64,000 nt of DNA from Thalassia testudinum (Eukaryota > Streptophyta > Magnoliopsida > Alismatales > Hydrocharitaceae): assembly GCA_037157565.1 (NCBI GenBank), contig JAZHRO010000013.1, positions 32,182,501 to 32,246,500 on the forward strand, in the 5' to 3' direction. Both the position numbers and the translations under genes were made by a program. Of this stretch, positions 49,101-57,018 are shown piece by piece; within the stretch, counting starts at the first letter, position 1, and every line of letters begins with the position of its first letter. The notes below the pieces were generated by a model that searched no databases, was not told the DNA's origin, and saw only the letters and a list, made by a program, of their open reading frames with translations.

Positions 49101-52100
49101 GATTGAGGCATGTGATTTTAGATATATGACATGTTGTTGCCCATAGATCTATGGTGGGGTTGTTGATAAGTGGCTTGGTGTTCTTCTGTTGCTGTCATCG
49201 GCGCAAAGCACATGAGGAAGCAGGCCATGCTTGGTTGCCACTTTCCATCACCAGTTCGGGGGCTAAAACGACGACAGTGAGCTATGGATCATCTTTGCCT
49301 TCCAATCTTTGTTGCCACTTCACGTTTGCAGAGATCAAGGCCGCAACGAATAATTTTGATGAGAAGCTTCTGCTTGGCGTTGGTGGTTTTGGGAAGGTCT
49401 ACCGCGGCAGTATCGATGATGGGATGACCATGGTAGCGATCAAGCGTGCTAACCCAATGTCCGAACAGGGCCTGCATGAGTTCTAGAATAAAATTGAGAT
49501 GTTGTCCAAGCTCCGCCACCGCCATCTTGTCTCTCTAATCGGTTACTGTGAAGAGAATGGCGAGATGATATTGGTGTATGACTACATGACTCATGGCATG
49601 CTCCGCGAGCACCTCTACAAGTCCAAGAACTAGCCCTTGAGTTGGAAGCAGAGGCTTGAGATATGTATCAGGGTTGCTCGTGGCCTCCATTATCTGCACA
49701 CCGGTGCCAAGTACACCATCATCCACCGTGATGTGAAGACAACCAACATCCTTTTGGATGACAATTTGGTCGCCAAGGTTTCTGATTTTGGTTTGTTCAA
49801 GACAGGCCCTTCACTGGACAATACACATGTCAGCACAGTCGTGAAGGGATGCCGACGAAATCTCCTGTAGCGTCGATTGGCATGCCGGCGAAATTCATCG
49901 GCATGCCGGCGGCACACCTGTAAATCGACAACATATTCATGTCGGCACGACCCCTTTCCAGAAATGGCCTTGCCGTCGGCATTTAAATCAATGGTTTAAT
50001 TCAGCTTCTTCATAAGCTATGTGACTATTTCTGGATGTGTCTGTGGAGATTAATTATTCAGGTTCTTCGTAAGCCATATTGCTAGTTCCGGATGAGTAGA
50101 TTAGTTCTAAAAGCTTGGCAGGCTTTGTTTTTGTGCCTTAATACTCCATAGACAACACACTTTCTATGATCAGTTATCCATCTTCAGCTGCTGCAGGTCA
50201 GGAAACAAAGGTTGATGATTACACTCCTACATCTGTTTCCTCCAAAAATGCTGCAGTTTCAAAGTCATCGGAATGTGCAATTGTTGATCCGACTTCAATT
50301 GAATGCAGTAGTGGTCTTAACGCTGCCGTCAATTCCGGTGAAAATTCTCAAGACGTTGTAGAGAGGCAAGAGATAAACAAAGGGTCACCTGACCAAATTT
50401 GTCCTGTCTCAAGTGATCTCCATACTGTCAATATGGATATATCTTCAGAACAACCTAAATCTACTGGTGAAAGTTTCAAGAAATCCAATATGATTCCAGA
50501 AGAGAAAAGTTTCACTTTTGAGGTTGGAAGAGAGATTCCTGATAAAGAGGTTTCGGGCAGATGGACACCATTTTCTGATGGTCCGTCTTCTAAGGTATGC
50601 ATTATTGTTATCTTTTGAGAATTCATATCAACAATTTTGCTGTTCGAGTCAGAATATTCTTGTCTGACATATTGTTTCTCCTTCTGTACCCCTTTTGTTC
50701 AGTCTGGGCCAGAGACTCTTGCTGGTTCAGGTGTGGAAAGATGTGATTCTGGCCTGCCTAAAATGGGACTGCCTCCTCAAGAAAAGGAAATGATCGTCAA
50801 TGAAATGCACGTGCATGGTACTGCTGTGAAAGGTACAGGAAAAGAGAAAGGTAGGTCCATAGCCAGTGCAAGTGGTTCAAAACGTAAGTCAGCTAAAGAG
50901 GCTCAAGTATCCAAGAAAGCAACAGAAAAGGGCAGGAAGAATTCTATGTCTAGTTCATTGGAGGAAATGCAACAGCAATGCTCTTCTCTTGAAGGCGGCA
51001 ATGCAAAACTAAGTCCTACAGCAGTTCAGCCTTCAAACTTACCTGATTTAAACACTGCTGCTTCTGGAGCATCTTTGTTCAATCAGCCTTTCACGGATGC
51101 ACAACAAGTGCAATTGCGTGCACAAATACTTGTATACGGTTATCTTATGTAAGTATGGTCTTTTGCCTACTGAGAGCTCCTGTGTTAAGAGCTTTCTGAG
51201 GACGTTTCTTTGTGTTATGCAGCCAAGGAATTCCTCCTGAGGAAGCTTGTATGGCATCGGCCTTTGGAGATAGTGGTCTGCATTTCATTCCCTTCTCATC
51301 TTTTTACATTTTACTTATGGTGGTCATTTAATTTTTCTTCTTATTGATAAAGATGGCGGGAGAAACAAATGGGAAGGTATCTGGCGTGCCTTTTCGGAGA
51401 AGTACCGCAATCAGAAATCACCAATGTTTCGAACTCCTTCGCGTCCAGGTATGTGTTCCCTCGAATGGTACATTATGTTTGCCTTAAATCTTTCCATGAT
51501 CTAAGTCTATTGAAATTTGGAGCCCACAGTGAGCAAGTCTTCTGATCAAGCCTCCACTTATGGTCCTCTTCAAAGTAGAGTTAATGCTCCTGCATGCCAA
51601 ACTGGAAACAAGAATGCAGCTCTTTTTAGCTCCACAATGTCTTTACAATCTCCAATCTGGAATGTTCCTAATCAGGATATCTCACATGCTAATTTATCAA
51701 GAGGCTCACTTGTGGATCCCAGTCGGATACTTTCTCCAATGCATGCTTATCATTCTCCACATGTCCGGCAGTATGCAGTCAATGGCACTCCTTGGCTGGG
51801 ACAGTCCGCTGTTTCTGTTTCATTGGCGCCTACCAATAATTCATCAGTGCTCGGAGTGAACACCCATGCAGCAACTTTACGATCTGGGGAATCTGCTCAG
51901 CTTCCACATAGTAGAGAGTTCTCTGCACCTTATATTTCCACTCCACAATTTTTGTCAACAGGCACGTTTCCATCCATTGGTGGTGCTGTGACTGTTTCGG
52001 CAATACCAGCAATGCAAACAGATGCTGTTTCTCTGTCACCAAACAAACAGATATCTAGTGAACCAAAATCTCGAAAGAAGAAAAAGAACAATGAGTCAGA

Positions 52101-54094
52101 TACACCTCAGCAGATGCCTATTGTTTCTCAACCACTCTTGGAGTCTCTTTCTGTTAGTGGATCATCCAAGTCTGTTGGGTTTCCGACATCTGTTAATATA
52201 TCAAATAGAGCTTCTGAGGGTCTTGTTGCAAATGGTTGTCCAATTGTATCACCTACTCACTTTCAGATTGTAGGTACTGGTACTAGCCGCCCTGATAGGG
52301 TTATCCTTTCTGAAGAGACATGTACAAACATTGAGCATGCTAGGCAACAGGCAGAGGATGCTGCAGCTTTCGCTTCTGCAGCTGTTAGGCATAGTGAAGG
52401 CGTGTGGAGTCAGCTAGCTGTTCAAAGGAATTCTGGATTGGTTTCTGACGTGGAGCAAAAACTTGCTTCTGCAGCTGTTGCTGCATCAGTGGCTGCTTCT
52501 GTTGCGAAAGCGGCAGCAGCTGCAGCAAAGGTTGCAGCAGATGCTGCATTGCAGGCTAAGTTGTCAACTGATGAGGCTTTAGCATTAAATAAAGCAGCTA
52601 GAGCTCCTGCAGGTGTTGATGTTGGGCATGCTAGCCGTGAAAGTGGCTTAGCTAATGTTACTGCTGGTTCTGTTTCACACCATACTGATGTAACCAGTAG
52701 CTCATGCTCAATTATCTCTGCTGCGAGAGAAGGTGCTCGGAGGAGGGTTGAAGCTGCTTCTGCTGCTGCAAAACGAGCTGAGAACTTGGATGCCATTGTA
52801 AAAGCTGCGGAGCTTGCTGCTGGAGCTGTAGCCCAAGCTGGTGCTATTGTGGCTATGGGTGATCCATTGCCTTTCACTTTAAATGATATTTTAGATGCTG
52901 GTCCAGAGAATTACTGGAAGGCTCAACAATCAAAGACCGAGAAGGTGCTCAAAACAAATGTTGATGCTGGGACAGAAACAACTAAAGATAATGTTAACTG
53001 CCAACTTCAATCTACTGCAAGTCCCAATCAGTCTCTAGTGAATAGAAATGAAAGGTCTCAGCCTGACAATGCTCAACCTTCAAATAACATTGTTGGACAG
53101 CCAGTTCAGAATTGTACAGGTGATGATTAATAGAAAACTTTCTTCTGCTTTATCCCATCTTATCAGGGTGTTGGTGGCTTTATTAACAAAACCAAATGTG
53201 TGCCAGGTCCTATATCAGATGCTGCTTCTCTAATGATTCCCGATGGAGATCATATGGATCGGTCATTAATTGATAATAGTGATTGCATTAAGGAGGGGTC
53301 TATTGTTGAGGTAAGGGTTGAAGTTATTTTTATATCCTGATTCATATGATACAGATTAAATCTGAACATCTAGTGATTTAGGTAAGAATCAAGGTTATCT
53401 TCCAATCCATGTCTTGCGTGTGAGAATCTGAGTAAGTAGTGACCAGAAGTGATCCCTGAATTTTAATCAGAATATCTATGTCCTAATTTGCTATGGTTAA
53501 GAGTCCAAGACTTCATTAGTTGGAAGTATTGTCAAGTTTGTGCTTCATCTGAATGAGTTAATTTCTTTTGCTAGTTAAATAAATACTCTTAGGCCTACCG
53601 TTTCAACTGGTAGGTGGAGGATCATAATTTCATGAATAAACATTGTTTACTTCTCTGAAAATAAAATGTTCTTTATTTACAAGATGATGGAGTTATGGTT
53701 TTATTCTTATGGCATTTTGTAGGTTTCGTCTGATGAGAATGGTCTGGGGTGTGTCTGGTATTCAGCCCGCGTCCTTTGTTTGAAAGATGGACAAGCACAC
53801 GTGTGCTACAACACTCTCCTTGCTGATGAAGGTTGTTAAGGAGATAAGTCATGGCTCTATAAGGACTTATATTTGGGTGCAATCTGACATTACAAGTTCT
53901 GATTTCATTTCAGGTTCTGAAAAGTTAAAAGCATGGGTGCCACTCAAGGGTGAAGGTGAAAGCGCAGCCAGGATACGTGTTGCCCATCCTTTGACTACAG
54001 TAAAGCATGAAGGAACTAGGAAGAGAAGAAGAGAGGTGGCTGCAACTCATTCTTGGAATGTTGGGGACAGAGTAGATGCATGGATACGAGATGG
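27779..54094 (+). CDS. G2484-1-like: Agenet/Tudor-domain protein, G2484-1-like (5' 11 coding exons, 3' end outside window)
   Basis: The coding exons are 27779-29960, 30111-30325, 30414-30540, 50197-50594, 50703-51148, 51223-51275, 51353-51448, 51530-53119, 53207-53310, 53723-53831 and 53914-54094. All junctions are GT..AG, and phases agree across all ten introns, giving 1,833 complete codons. The N-terminus ([48 protein letters not shown]), an Ala-rich helical region (about residues 1,430-1,530) and the C-terminal Agenet module (about 1,737 onward) are the layout I know from Arabidopsis G2484-1 (At4g17330). Agenet domains are Tudor-like folds often linked to chromatin or histone-tail reading; a nuclear role is inference. 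The rest of the protein is acidic, Ser-rich and probably disordered. The coding exons carry no stops or frameshifts, so the gene looks functional despite nearly 20 kb of transposons in intron 3 and about 10 kb in intron 11. The next exon is not found before 64000. Confidence 0.88.
30111..30325 (+). CDS. Agenet gene, coding exon 2
   Basis: The acceptor is ctttgtacag|acatgg and the donor acgag|gttgcc. It completes the split codon from exon 1 to Asp ([15 protein letters not shown]) and leaves phase 0. The peptide is Ser/Thr-rich and unstructured in appearance. Confidence 0.82.
30414..30540 (+). CDS. Agenet gene, coding exon 3
   Basis: The acceptor is ccttttccag|gataag and the donor catttcag|gtaatc. 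It encodes [19 protein letters not shown]...SSIS and leaves one base (G). That base is joined across the 19.7-kb intron to GT at 50197 to make Gly. Confidence 0.8.
31600..33169 (+). mobile_element. 5'-truncated LINE (non-LTR retrotransposon), decayed
   Basis: The reading begins in the RT C-terminal part: [53 protein letters not shown] (31650-31890). These are typical plant L1-type LINE motifs. Downstream frames ([17 protein letters not shown], then a zf-RVT-like part near 32660-32880) are shifted and stopped repeatedly. The element ends in a run of A at about 33150-33168, the expected poly(A) tail. The endonuclease and RT catalytic core are missing, consistent with 5' truncation. I could not find a target duplication. 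Confidence 0.75.
33678..34033. repeat. Tandem duplication, 178 bp x 2
   Basis: Copies at 33678-33855 and 33856-34033 are virtually identical, both beginning 'caggtggagccttaaataag'. The near identity indicates a recent duplication within intron 3. Confidence 0.9.
34139..34190. repeat. (TA)n(CA)n microsatellite
   Basis: About 19 bp of TA repeat runs into about 30 bp of AC repeat, followed by a further TA-rich stretch to 34235. Confidence 0.9.
34242..34265. repeat. 24-bp perfect hairpin, left member of a pair
   Basis: The arms TGCTCATTTA and TAAATGAGCA are exact inverted repeats around a 4-base loop, GTAG. A nearly identical hairpin lies at 39639-39662. The two bracket the LTR elements at 34322-35647 and 35869-39574. 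Confidence 0.8.
34322..35647 (-). mobile_element. TRIM-like non-autonomous LTR retrotransposon
   Basis: LTRs at 34322-34506 and about 35469-35647 share 'gaaaaatatgg(g/a)c(c/t)ttattgattt', 'ggccttagccctcttta' and 'acatacaaggaaacaca', and end in (t)aaca. The flanks carry an exact 5-bp target duplication, atgat (34317-34321 and 35648-35652). Beside the right LTR the plus strand reads CTCTGATACA, the complement of a tRNA-iMet primer site. Beside the left LTR the minus strand is purine-rich (CTCAATTTGTGGGAGAG). The element is therefore minus-strand. Its 960-bp interior has no gag or pol, only short GC-rich frames. Confidence 0.8.
35869..39574 (+). mobile_element. Ty1/copia element 1, internally deleted and decayed
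   Basis: The LTRs are 35869-35997 and 39445-39574 (about 130 bp, TG..CA), flanked by an exact 5-bp duplication, ataat (35864-35868 and 39575-39579). A degraded tRNA-iMet primer site (TGGTATACGAC) follows the left LTR at 35998. A purine tract (TTGAGGGAGAG) precedes the right LTR. Very short LTRs suit the Ale-like group, which is only a suggestion. Gag is almost entirely missing. Confidence 0.9.
36440..39437 (+). pseudogene. Copia element 1 pol remnant
   Basis: The order of recognisable parts is: protease scrap ([13 protein letters not shown], active-site Asp lost); GAG-pre-integrase ([27 protein letters not shown], about 36850-36970); integrase core (VHCDVWGPF at about 37015, [10 protein letters not shown] at about 37205, [18 protein letters not shown] at about 37300); RT pieces ([10 protein letters not shown] at about 38525); RNase H ([49 protein letters not shown], 38960-39290). 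There are many stops, most of them TAG at expected Gln codons (for example 37380), plus frameshifts. It is not translatable. Confidence 0.88.
39639..39662. repeat. 24-bp hairpin, right member of a pair
   Basis: The arms TGTTCATTTA and TAAATGAGCA flank a loop ATAG. One arm base differs from the hairpin at 34242-34265. Confidence 0.75.
40059..41030. mobile_element. Probable non-autonomous hAT-like element rich in GAGCTC motifs
   Basis: The sequence is packed with 'gagctcaat', 'gagctt' and 'ttgagct' repeats at both ends. Its right end in reverse complement reads TGGTGGGCATCAG, a common hAT-type terminus. Flanking ctatgcaag and ctatgtgcaa resemble an imperfect target duplication. A Mutator-like element (40475-40786) is inserted inside. 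No transposase is present. Confidence 0.45.
40475..40786 (-). mobile_element. Mutator-like non-autonomous element, copy D (312 bp)
   Basis: The flanks are an exact 9-bp duplication, tccatgcta (40466-40474 and 40787-40795). It is in reverse orientation relative to copies A-C. Its termini read GTGATTTAAATG on the left and, on the reverse complement, ACAAGGTTTAAAATACCG. It keeps degenerate GGCATGC-type subterminal motifs but lacks the pyrimidine-rich centre. Divergence from the other copies suggests it is the oldest. Confidence 0.75.
42088..47045 (+). mobile_element. Ty1/copia element 2, near full length, decayed
   Basis: The LTRs at 42088-42226 and 46905-47045 are about 140 bp and share 'cttttaaccttacggtctctctcta'. 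The duplication gacaa lies directly left (42083-42087) and at 47046-47050. A mutated tRNA-iMet site (TGGTATTAAAGC) lies at about 42234. A purine tract (TTGAGGGGGAG) lies at 46894-46904. A GC-rich leader occupies 42280-42780. The ORF complement is gag-pol in Copia order, with deletions and stops. Confidence 0.9.
42830..46896 (+). pseudogene. Copia element 2 gag-pol remnant
   Basis: Gag runs from about 42850 ([11 protein letters not shown]) through [11 protein letters not shown] to a zinc knuckle with a lost Cys ([14 protein letters not shown], about 43605). The protease has the intact active site [11 protein letters not shown] (about 43880). GAG-pre-integrase ([11 protein letters not shown], about 44350) and the start of the integrase core ([10 protein letters not shown]) follow. 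Sequence then jumps directly to [22 protein letters not shown] (44580), so the integrase core is internally deleted. RT and RNase H follow: [18 protein letters not shown] (46090), [48 protein letters not shown], then [13 protein letters not shown]. Frameshifts and TAG stops are frequent. Confidence 0.88.
47920..49130 (+). pseudogene. Copia gag-protease-GAG-pre-integrase fragment inside the Pack-MULE
   Basis: Recognisable parts are the gag C-terminal half ([26 protein letters not shown]), an intact CCHC knuckle ([14 protein letters not shown], about 48283-48325), the protease ([15 protein letters not shown], about 48580) and the GAG-pre-integrase end ([14 protein letters not shown], about 49060). 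Sequence is closest to Copia elements 2 and 3 here. There are no LTRs, primer site, gag start or RT. It ends within about 20 bp of the kinase fragment. At least five stops are present. Confidence 0.82.
49151..49848 (+). pseudogene. FERONIA-like (CrRLK1L) receptor-kinase fragment, captured
   Basis: The frame starts in the transmembrane segment ([14 protein letters not shown], then HRRK). It continues through the juxtamembrane region ([21 protein letters not shown]) into the kinase domain: glycine loop [11 protein letters not shown]-binding Lys in [32 protein letters not shown], catalytic loop [14 protein letters not shown] and DFG in [10 protein letters not shown]. It stops at VSTVVKG, before the activation-loop end, exactly where MULE sequence resumes. 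The ectodomain and C-lobe are absent. Two TAG stops (about 49483 and 49631) replace codons that are Gln and probably another sense codon in relatives. CrRLK1L genes are usually intronless, so capture from DNA or RNA cannot be told apart. It is not functional as a receptor. Confidence 0.88.
50197..50594 (+). CDS. Agenet gene, coding exon 4
   Basis: The acceptor gctgctgcag|gtcagg lies only about 190 bp after the Pack-MULE's right target duplication. The first two bases complete Gly, then [18 protein letters not shown]. The donor is tctaag|gtatgc and leaves phase 0. Ser-rich and acidic; ends [16 protein letters not shown]. Confidence 0.82.
50703..51148 (+). CDS. Agenet gene, coding exon 5
   Basis: The acceptor is cttttgttcag|tctggg and the donor tatcttat|gtaagt. 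It encodes a Lys-rich basic stretch ([22 protein letters not shown]), plausibly a nuclear localisation signal. It then encodes the family-conserved [19 protein letters not shown], leaving two bases of Ile. Confidence 0.87.
51223..51275 (+). CDS. Agenet gene, coding exon 6 (53 bp)
   Basis: This small exon encodes (I)[17 protein letters not shown]. The acceptor is gttatgcag|ccaag and the donor gatagtg|gtctgc. It continues the conserved 'VYG.LIQG.PPEEACM.SAFG' block begun in exon 5. Confidence 0.82.
51353..51448 (+). CDS. Agenet gene, coding exon 7 (96 bp)
   Basis: It encodes (D)[23 protein letters not shown]...PSRP. The acceptor (attgataaag|atgg) is weak, with its pyrimidine tract 10 bp upstream, but the phase and the W-rich conserved sequence support it. 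The donor is gtccag|gtatgt. Confidence 0.8.
51530..53119 (+). CDS. Agenet gene, coding exon 8 (1,590 bp)
   Basis: It completes Val (G|TG) and encodes about residues 1,173-1,702. The first half is Ser/Pro-rich. [12 protein letters not shown] (about 52065-52100) is a second basic cluster. About 52300-52610 encodes a long Ala-rich, probably helical or coiled-coil segment ([38 protein letters not shown]). A second such segment lies at about 52720-52860, followed by the conserved [18 protein letters not shown]. The donor is ttgtacag|gtgatg. Confidence 0.88.
53207..53310 (+). CDS. Agenet gene, coding exon 9
   Basis: It encodes (G)[17 protein letters not shown]...CIKEGSIVE. The acceptor is tgtgccag|gtccta and the donor gttgag|gtaagg. 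KEGSIVE leads into the Agenet domain; the phase is 0. Confidence 0.85.
53723..53831 (+). CDS. Agenet gene, coding exon 10 (Agenet domain, first part)
   Basis: It encodes [37 protein letters not shown]. The W-Y/F-S-A-(K/R)-V pattern with 'VCY' in the next strand is typical of a plant Agenet (Tudor-like) domain. The acceptor is ttttgtag|gtttcg and the donor gatgaag|gttgtt. Confidence 0.88.
53914..54094 (+). CDS. Agenet gene, coding exon 11 (Agenet domain, continued)
   Basis: It encodes (G)[25 protein letters not shown], the end of the first Agenet repeat. A basic linker (TRKRRREV) follows, then the start of the second repeat ([14 protein letters not shown]). The donor is gatgg|gttagc, leaving two bases. 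The second repeat's remaining exon is not found before the window ends, so intron 11 exceeds 9.9 kb. Confidence 0.83.
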
Positions 54095-54318
54095 GTTAGC
54101 GAACTTTTCTTTGTTTCCTTTCCTGCAGGATTGTGTAAAATGCCTGTGTTTATGCAGTTTAGGTTAGGGTAATGCATGGATTGCATTATTGTTGTACTAC
54201 GACTCAAGCCTTCTAGTCATGCATCCACTCCGTTCACAAAGGTGTGAAATTTGATGATCCAATTATGTTCATCATAGGCTATAATTCAGGCTACTTTTAT
54301 CCATGTTAAGTTGGGTAG

Positions 54319-54840
54319 TGTCAAGATTTGCGCAAGTAGGAGCGTAGAGACTCCTTGTGCATGGGAAAATAGTCCCACGTGGGCTATGTGGCATGCAAAT
54401 AAAGAGGGGCAGCCTGGTGGTCGGCAGCCCTATGTGGTTGGCGTAGGAGGCCGGTTACCTTGTTGATGGTGGCCGGCGGCGGTGGTGTTGGAAGAAGAGA
54501 GAGGGAGTGGAGTAGAAGAATATGAAATATTATTATTAACTTAAGAGATTACAAAGAGGGAAGGTTCTCTTTTATAGAGAGTACATATCCTTATTCTTGG
54601 AAATCAAAGATATTATAAAAGATTTTATCTCTTTAATTAAAACAAATCACAAATGTTTTTCTAAAACATAATTACTAAAAATAGAAAACTCAACTTTTAA
54701 GCAAAAGACTCCAACTTGGGTTCTAGAACCTACGACCGACTGCCCTATTGGGCTCTTTAGACGTTGCCACGTGAACTGTCCACGTGCCTGCTGGCTGCCA
54801 CATGGACAATCCACATGGGTCTTTATTCCATGTTTCAACA
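54319..54840 (-). mobile_element. Solo LTR (522 bp)
   Basis: TG..CA ends (TGTCAAGATTTG and CATGTTTCAACA) are flanked by near-identical 5-mers, ggtag (54314-54318) and gatag (54841-54845). The internal layout resembles the LTR of the gag-only Copia nearby: 'gaagaagagagagggag', then an AT-rich middle, then several 'ccacgtg'/'ccacatgg' motifs. It is probably a related Copia LTR left by recombination. The strand is inferred from that similarity. Confidence 0.6.
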
Positions 54841-55075
54841 GATAGGTTGGGCAGCAGCAGCAACAACAATATCTCGTCTCTCACTAAGTGGGTTCAGCTA
54901 TTTAGATTCTTTGTCTCTAGTCAGAGCTATTTTGGGCCATTTCTAGGCTTAAAGTTAGGTTAGTTAGGATTTATAAATAATTTCAAAAGATCTGATCAGC
55001 CTCATTTCTGTGTTCTAATTATTGACTAAATCTTGATCAAGAAAAATCTCCCTATGCAATATTTCTTGATTTTGC

Positions 55076-55167
55076 GACAAGATAAACATATATAACAAGA
55101 AGTTTCTCAGGAAATGTAGGTAACAAGATAAACATATATAACAAGAAGTTTCTCAAGAAATGTAGGT
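55076..55167. repeat. 46-bp tandem duplication
   Basis: The unit 'acaagataaacatatataac...' occurs twice in a row (55076 and 55122), with one difference. Confidence 0.85.
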
Positions 55168-56212
55168 AACAAATATGTGAATTTATTCTTATACCATAAA
55201 TTATGGTAAGAGAAGTAATCAGTAAATAAATTGGACCTTCTACTTTGTCCATATTTGGATAGGGTGCAATAATATATTATAAACCTGATTCTGGATAGAA
55301 TTGGATTATGATGGCAATGTATCTAAATGGATTGTTTTAAGGGATTGCCACTTTCTCGTTCTGATTCTATACATGGAGGCTTCAGTTAGATTAAATCTAG
55401 TGCAGTAGCATTGGGTTGGATTTGTGTGTGGCTTGCTTACTAAGTTTAGGTGATATTTTTCCATAAAAGGGTGTGGCTTAGGTGAAATCATGGCATTTAT
55501 GCTTCCCCCATTTTCCTTTTTTTTTTGAAATGCAGTATTCTACCTTTTAGGTTTGTGATGATCTGTGGAGGTGCAGAGAGCCTCCATGCGTGTAGCATGG
55601 AAGATGAAAGAGGGAGAGGGAACCAGCAATGAAGAAGAAGAGGGTGGGAGGGAGTTGTAGAAGATGTAATTTTATTAATGCAACTCAAATAAAACATGTA
55701 GACATTGGTTTTTATTTAAAGAGGTCCAAACCTATACCTAATTGCAATTATAATAAATTACATCCTAAACAAACTTAATCAATCAACTTATTCCTATTTT
55801 GACTCAGTTCTAAATTAGACTCTAATTAAAAAGAATTTGCCACATATGGCACAAAACTTGGCATGCAAGCCACCTTCCTAAAACTCTAAACAAGCCACAT
55901 GGCCTTGGACTTGCTGGCTCAATGTCACATGGCCTGCCTACGTGGCAATTGTGCCGCATGGTAGTCCACGTGGCATTTTTTCCTTCATACTCCCGCTCAA
56001 GTTGAGGTTGGAGTAGGTTAAAGACTTGCACACTTTTGGTGAGGCTAGAGTCCCCACCACTCTTAATCATATTTTAGACTTGAGCTTTCCTTTTCAAGTC
56101 CTTGGGAAGTCATGAGGAGTCCTTGTGTGACCTCCGAAGTCGTTGCCTCATGGGCAACCTTAATAGACGTTGCAACAGCTGCTGTGATCTTCTTATCTTC
56201 TTGAAGTATTGC

Positions 56213-57018
56213 TCAAATCTTCTCTAGATTTGTGGGTGAGAGGGAAAATCCATAGGAAGTAGATGTGCCACATGGAGGCACCCTGAGTTTGTCCCTACAC
56301 TTGTCATGTGCATGATTCGTGCGTCTGTAGTGTTGACAAGGTGGGAAGACTTGGCCTGAGCCTCTGCCTCGTCCTTTCCCACATCTAGCATCACCATCAA
56401 TAGTGGCTAATGCAGTGTTCTCGGACACCATAGTCGACTCCACCTCACGTTCTCTAAGTTTCTCAAGACGTCTATAGATCATCTCAAGATCCATCTTTTC
56501 ATTTGAGGCGAGGATTTGATCATGCGTCGGTTGATATCAAGGATGTAACATTGATAGAAACTTCGCTTCCTACTACCTCTTATGCGTGGGATCTCCTTAA
56601 ATTGTGCATCCATCTTTGTGTAATATTTATTAAGGGGAAGATCCTCTTGATTTGCTGTCCTGATGCGAGCATATAGGTCGGTGATGTGTGCGTTGCTGGA
56701 TTTCTTGGAGTACCTCTTCTCCAAGGACTCCCACATCTGGAACGACTTCTTGTACAACATATTGGAGGCGATGGATGGATTGACAGAATTCATCAGCCAA
56801 TTCATCACGAGATAATTATCTTTCTCCAATTTCTTCTTTGATACATCCTTGCTCTCAGGCATTTCAAGTAGAACGTGTAGCTTCTCTTGTCCGTTTACGA
56901 AAATCTTGAATTCCCTAGTCCATGGGACATAGTTGGATGTGCCTTGAAGCTTGATGGTGGTCCCTTTGATGATGACCTTGCTCTCTCTCATCGACACCTG
57001 GGCCTCATTTTCCACCAT
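56213..57018 (-). pseudogene. Copia element 4 gag
   Basis: The minus-strand frame MVENEAQVSMRESKVIIKG continues with LQGTSNYVPWTREFKIFV, ESKDVSKKKLEKDNYLVMNWLM, MWESLEKRYSKKSSNAHITDLY and LPLNKYYTKMDAQFKEIP. This is the UBN2/Copia gag pattern, 179 aa to a stop or shift near 56480. A second frame (56494-56213) continues with a glycine/arginine-rich part (CGKGRGRGSGQ) and a damaged zinc knuckle. No pol follows before the 3' LTR. Confidence 0.8.

Larger units (their letters stand above)
47253..49993 (+). mobile_element. Composite Mutator-like element (Pack-MULE type) carrying Copia and receptor-kinase fragments
   Basis: The flanks are an exact 10-bp duplication, gtttaattca, at 47243-47252 and 49994-50003. 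The left part (47253-47905) is a nearly complete family copy (B) with AGGTTCGAAATGTCG at its start and GCATTTAAATCACAG at its end. The middle (47906-49848) is foreign: Copia gag-protease, then receptor-kinase sequence. The right part (49849-49993) is only the 3' half of the family, ending GCATTTAAATCAATG. Because the duplication pairs the outermost ends, the whole 2.74 kb moved as one unit. No transposase is encoded. Capture of two unrelated fragments between MULE ends is the Pack-MULE pattern; calling it that is my inference. Confidence 0.78.
30541..50196 (+). other. Intron 3 of the Agenet gene (19.7 kb, transposon-filled)
   Basis: The donor is gtaatcc at 30541 and the acceptor gctgctgcag ends at 50196. 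Both flanking exons keep the reading frame. Insertions fill much of it: LINE 31600-33169, TRIM-like LTR element 34322-35647, Copia 35869-39574, hAT-like 40059-41030 with a MULE inside, Copia 42088-47045, and Pack-MULE 47253-49993. The remaining stretches (30541-31599, 33170-33677, 35648-35868, 39575-40058, 41031-42087) are AT-rich and show no exon or domain. Confidence 0.8.

Noticed and set aside
49151..49848. A functional receptor-like kinase gene
   Set aside because: It lacks the ectodomain and the kinase C-lobe, has two internal stops, and ends at a MULE boundary, so it is a captured fragment.
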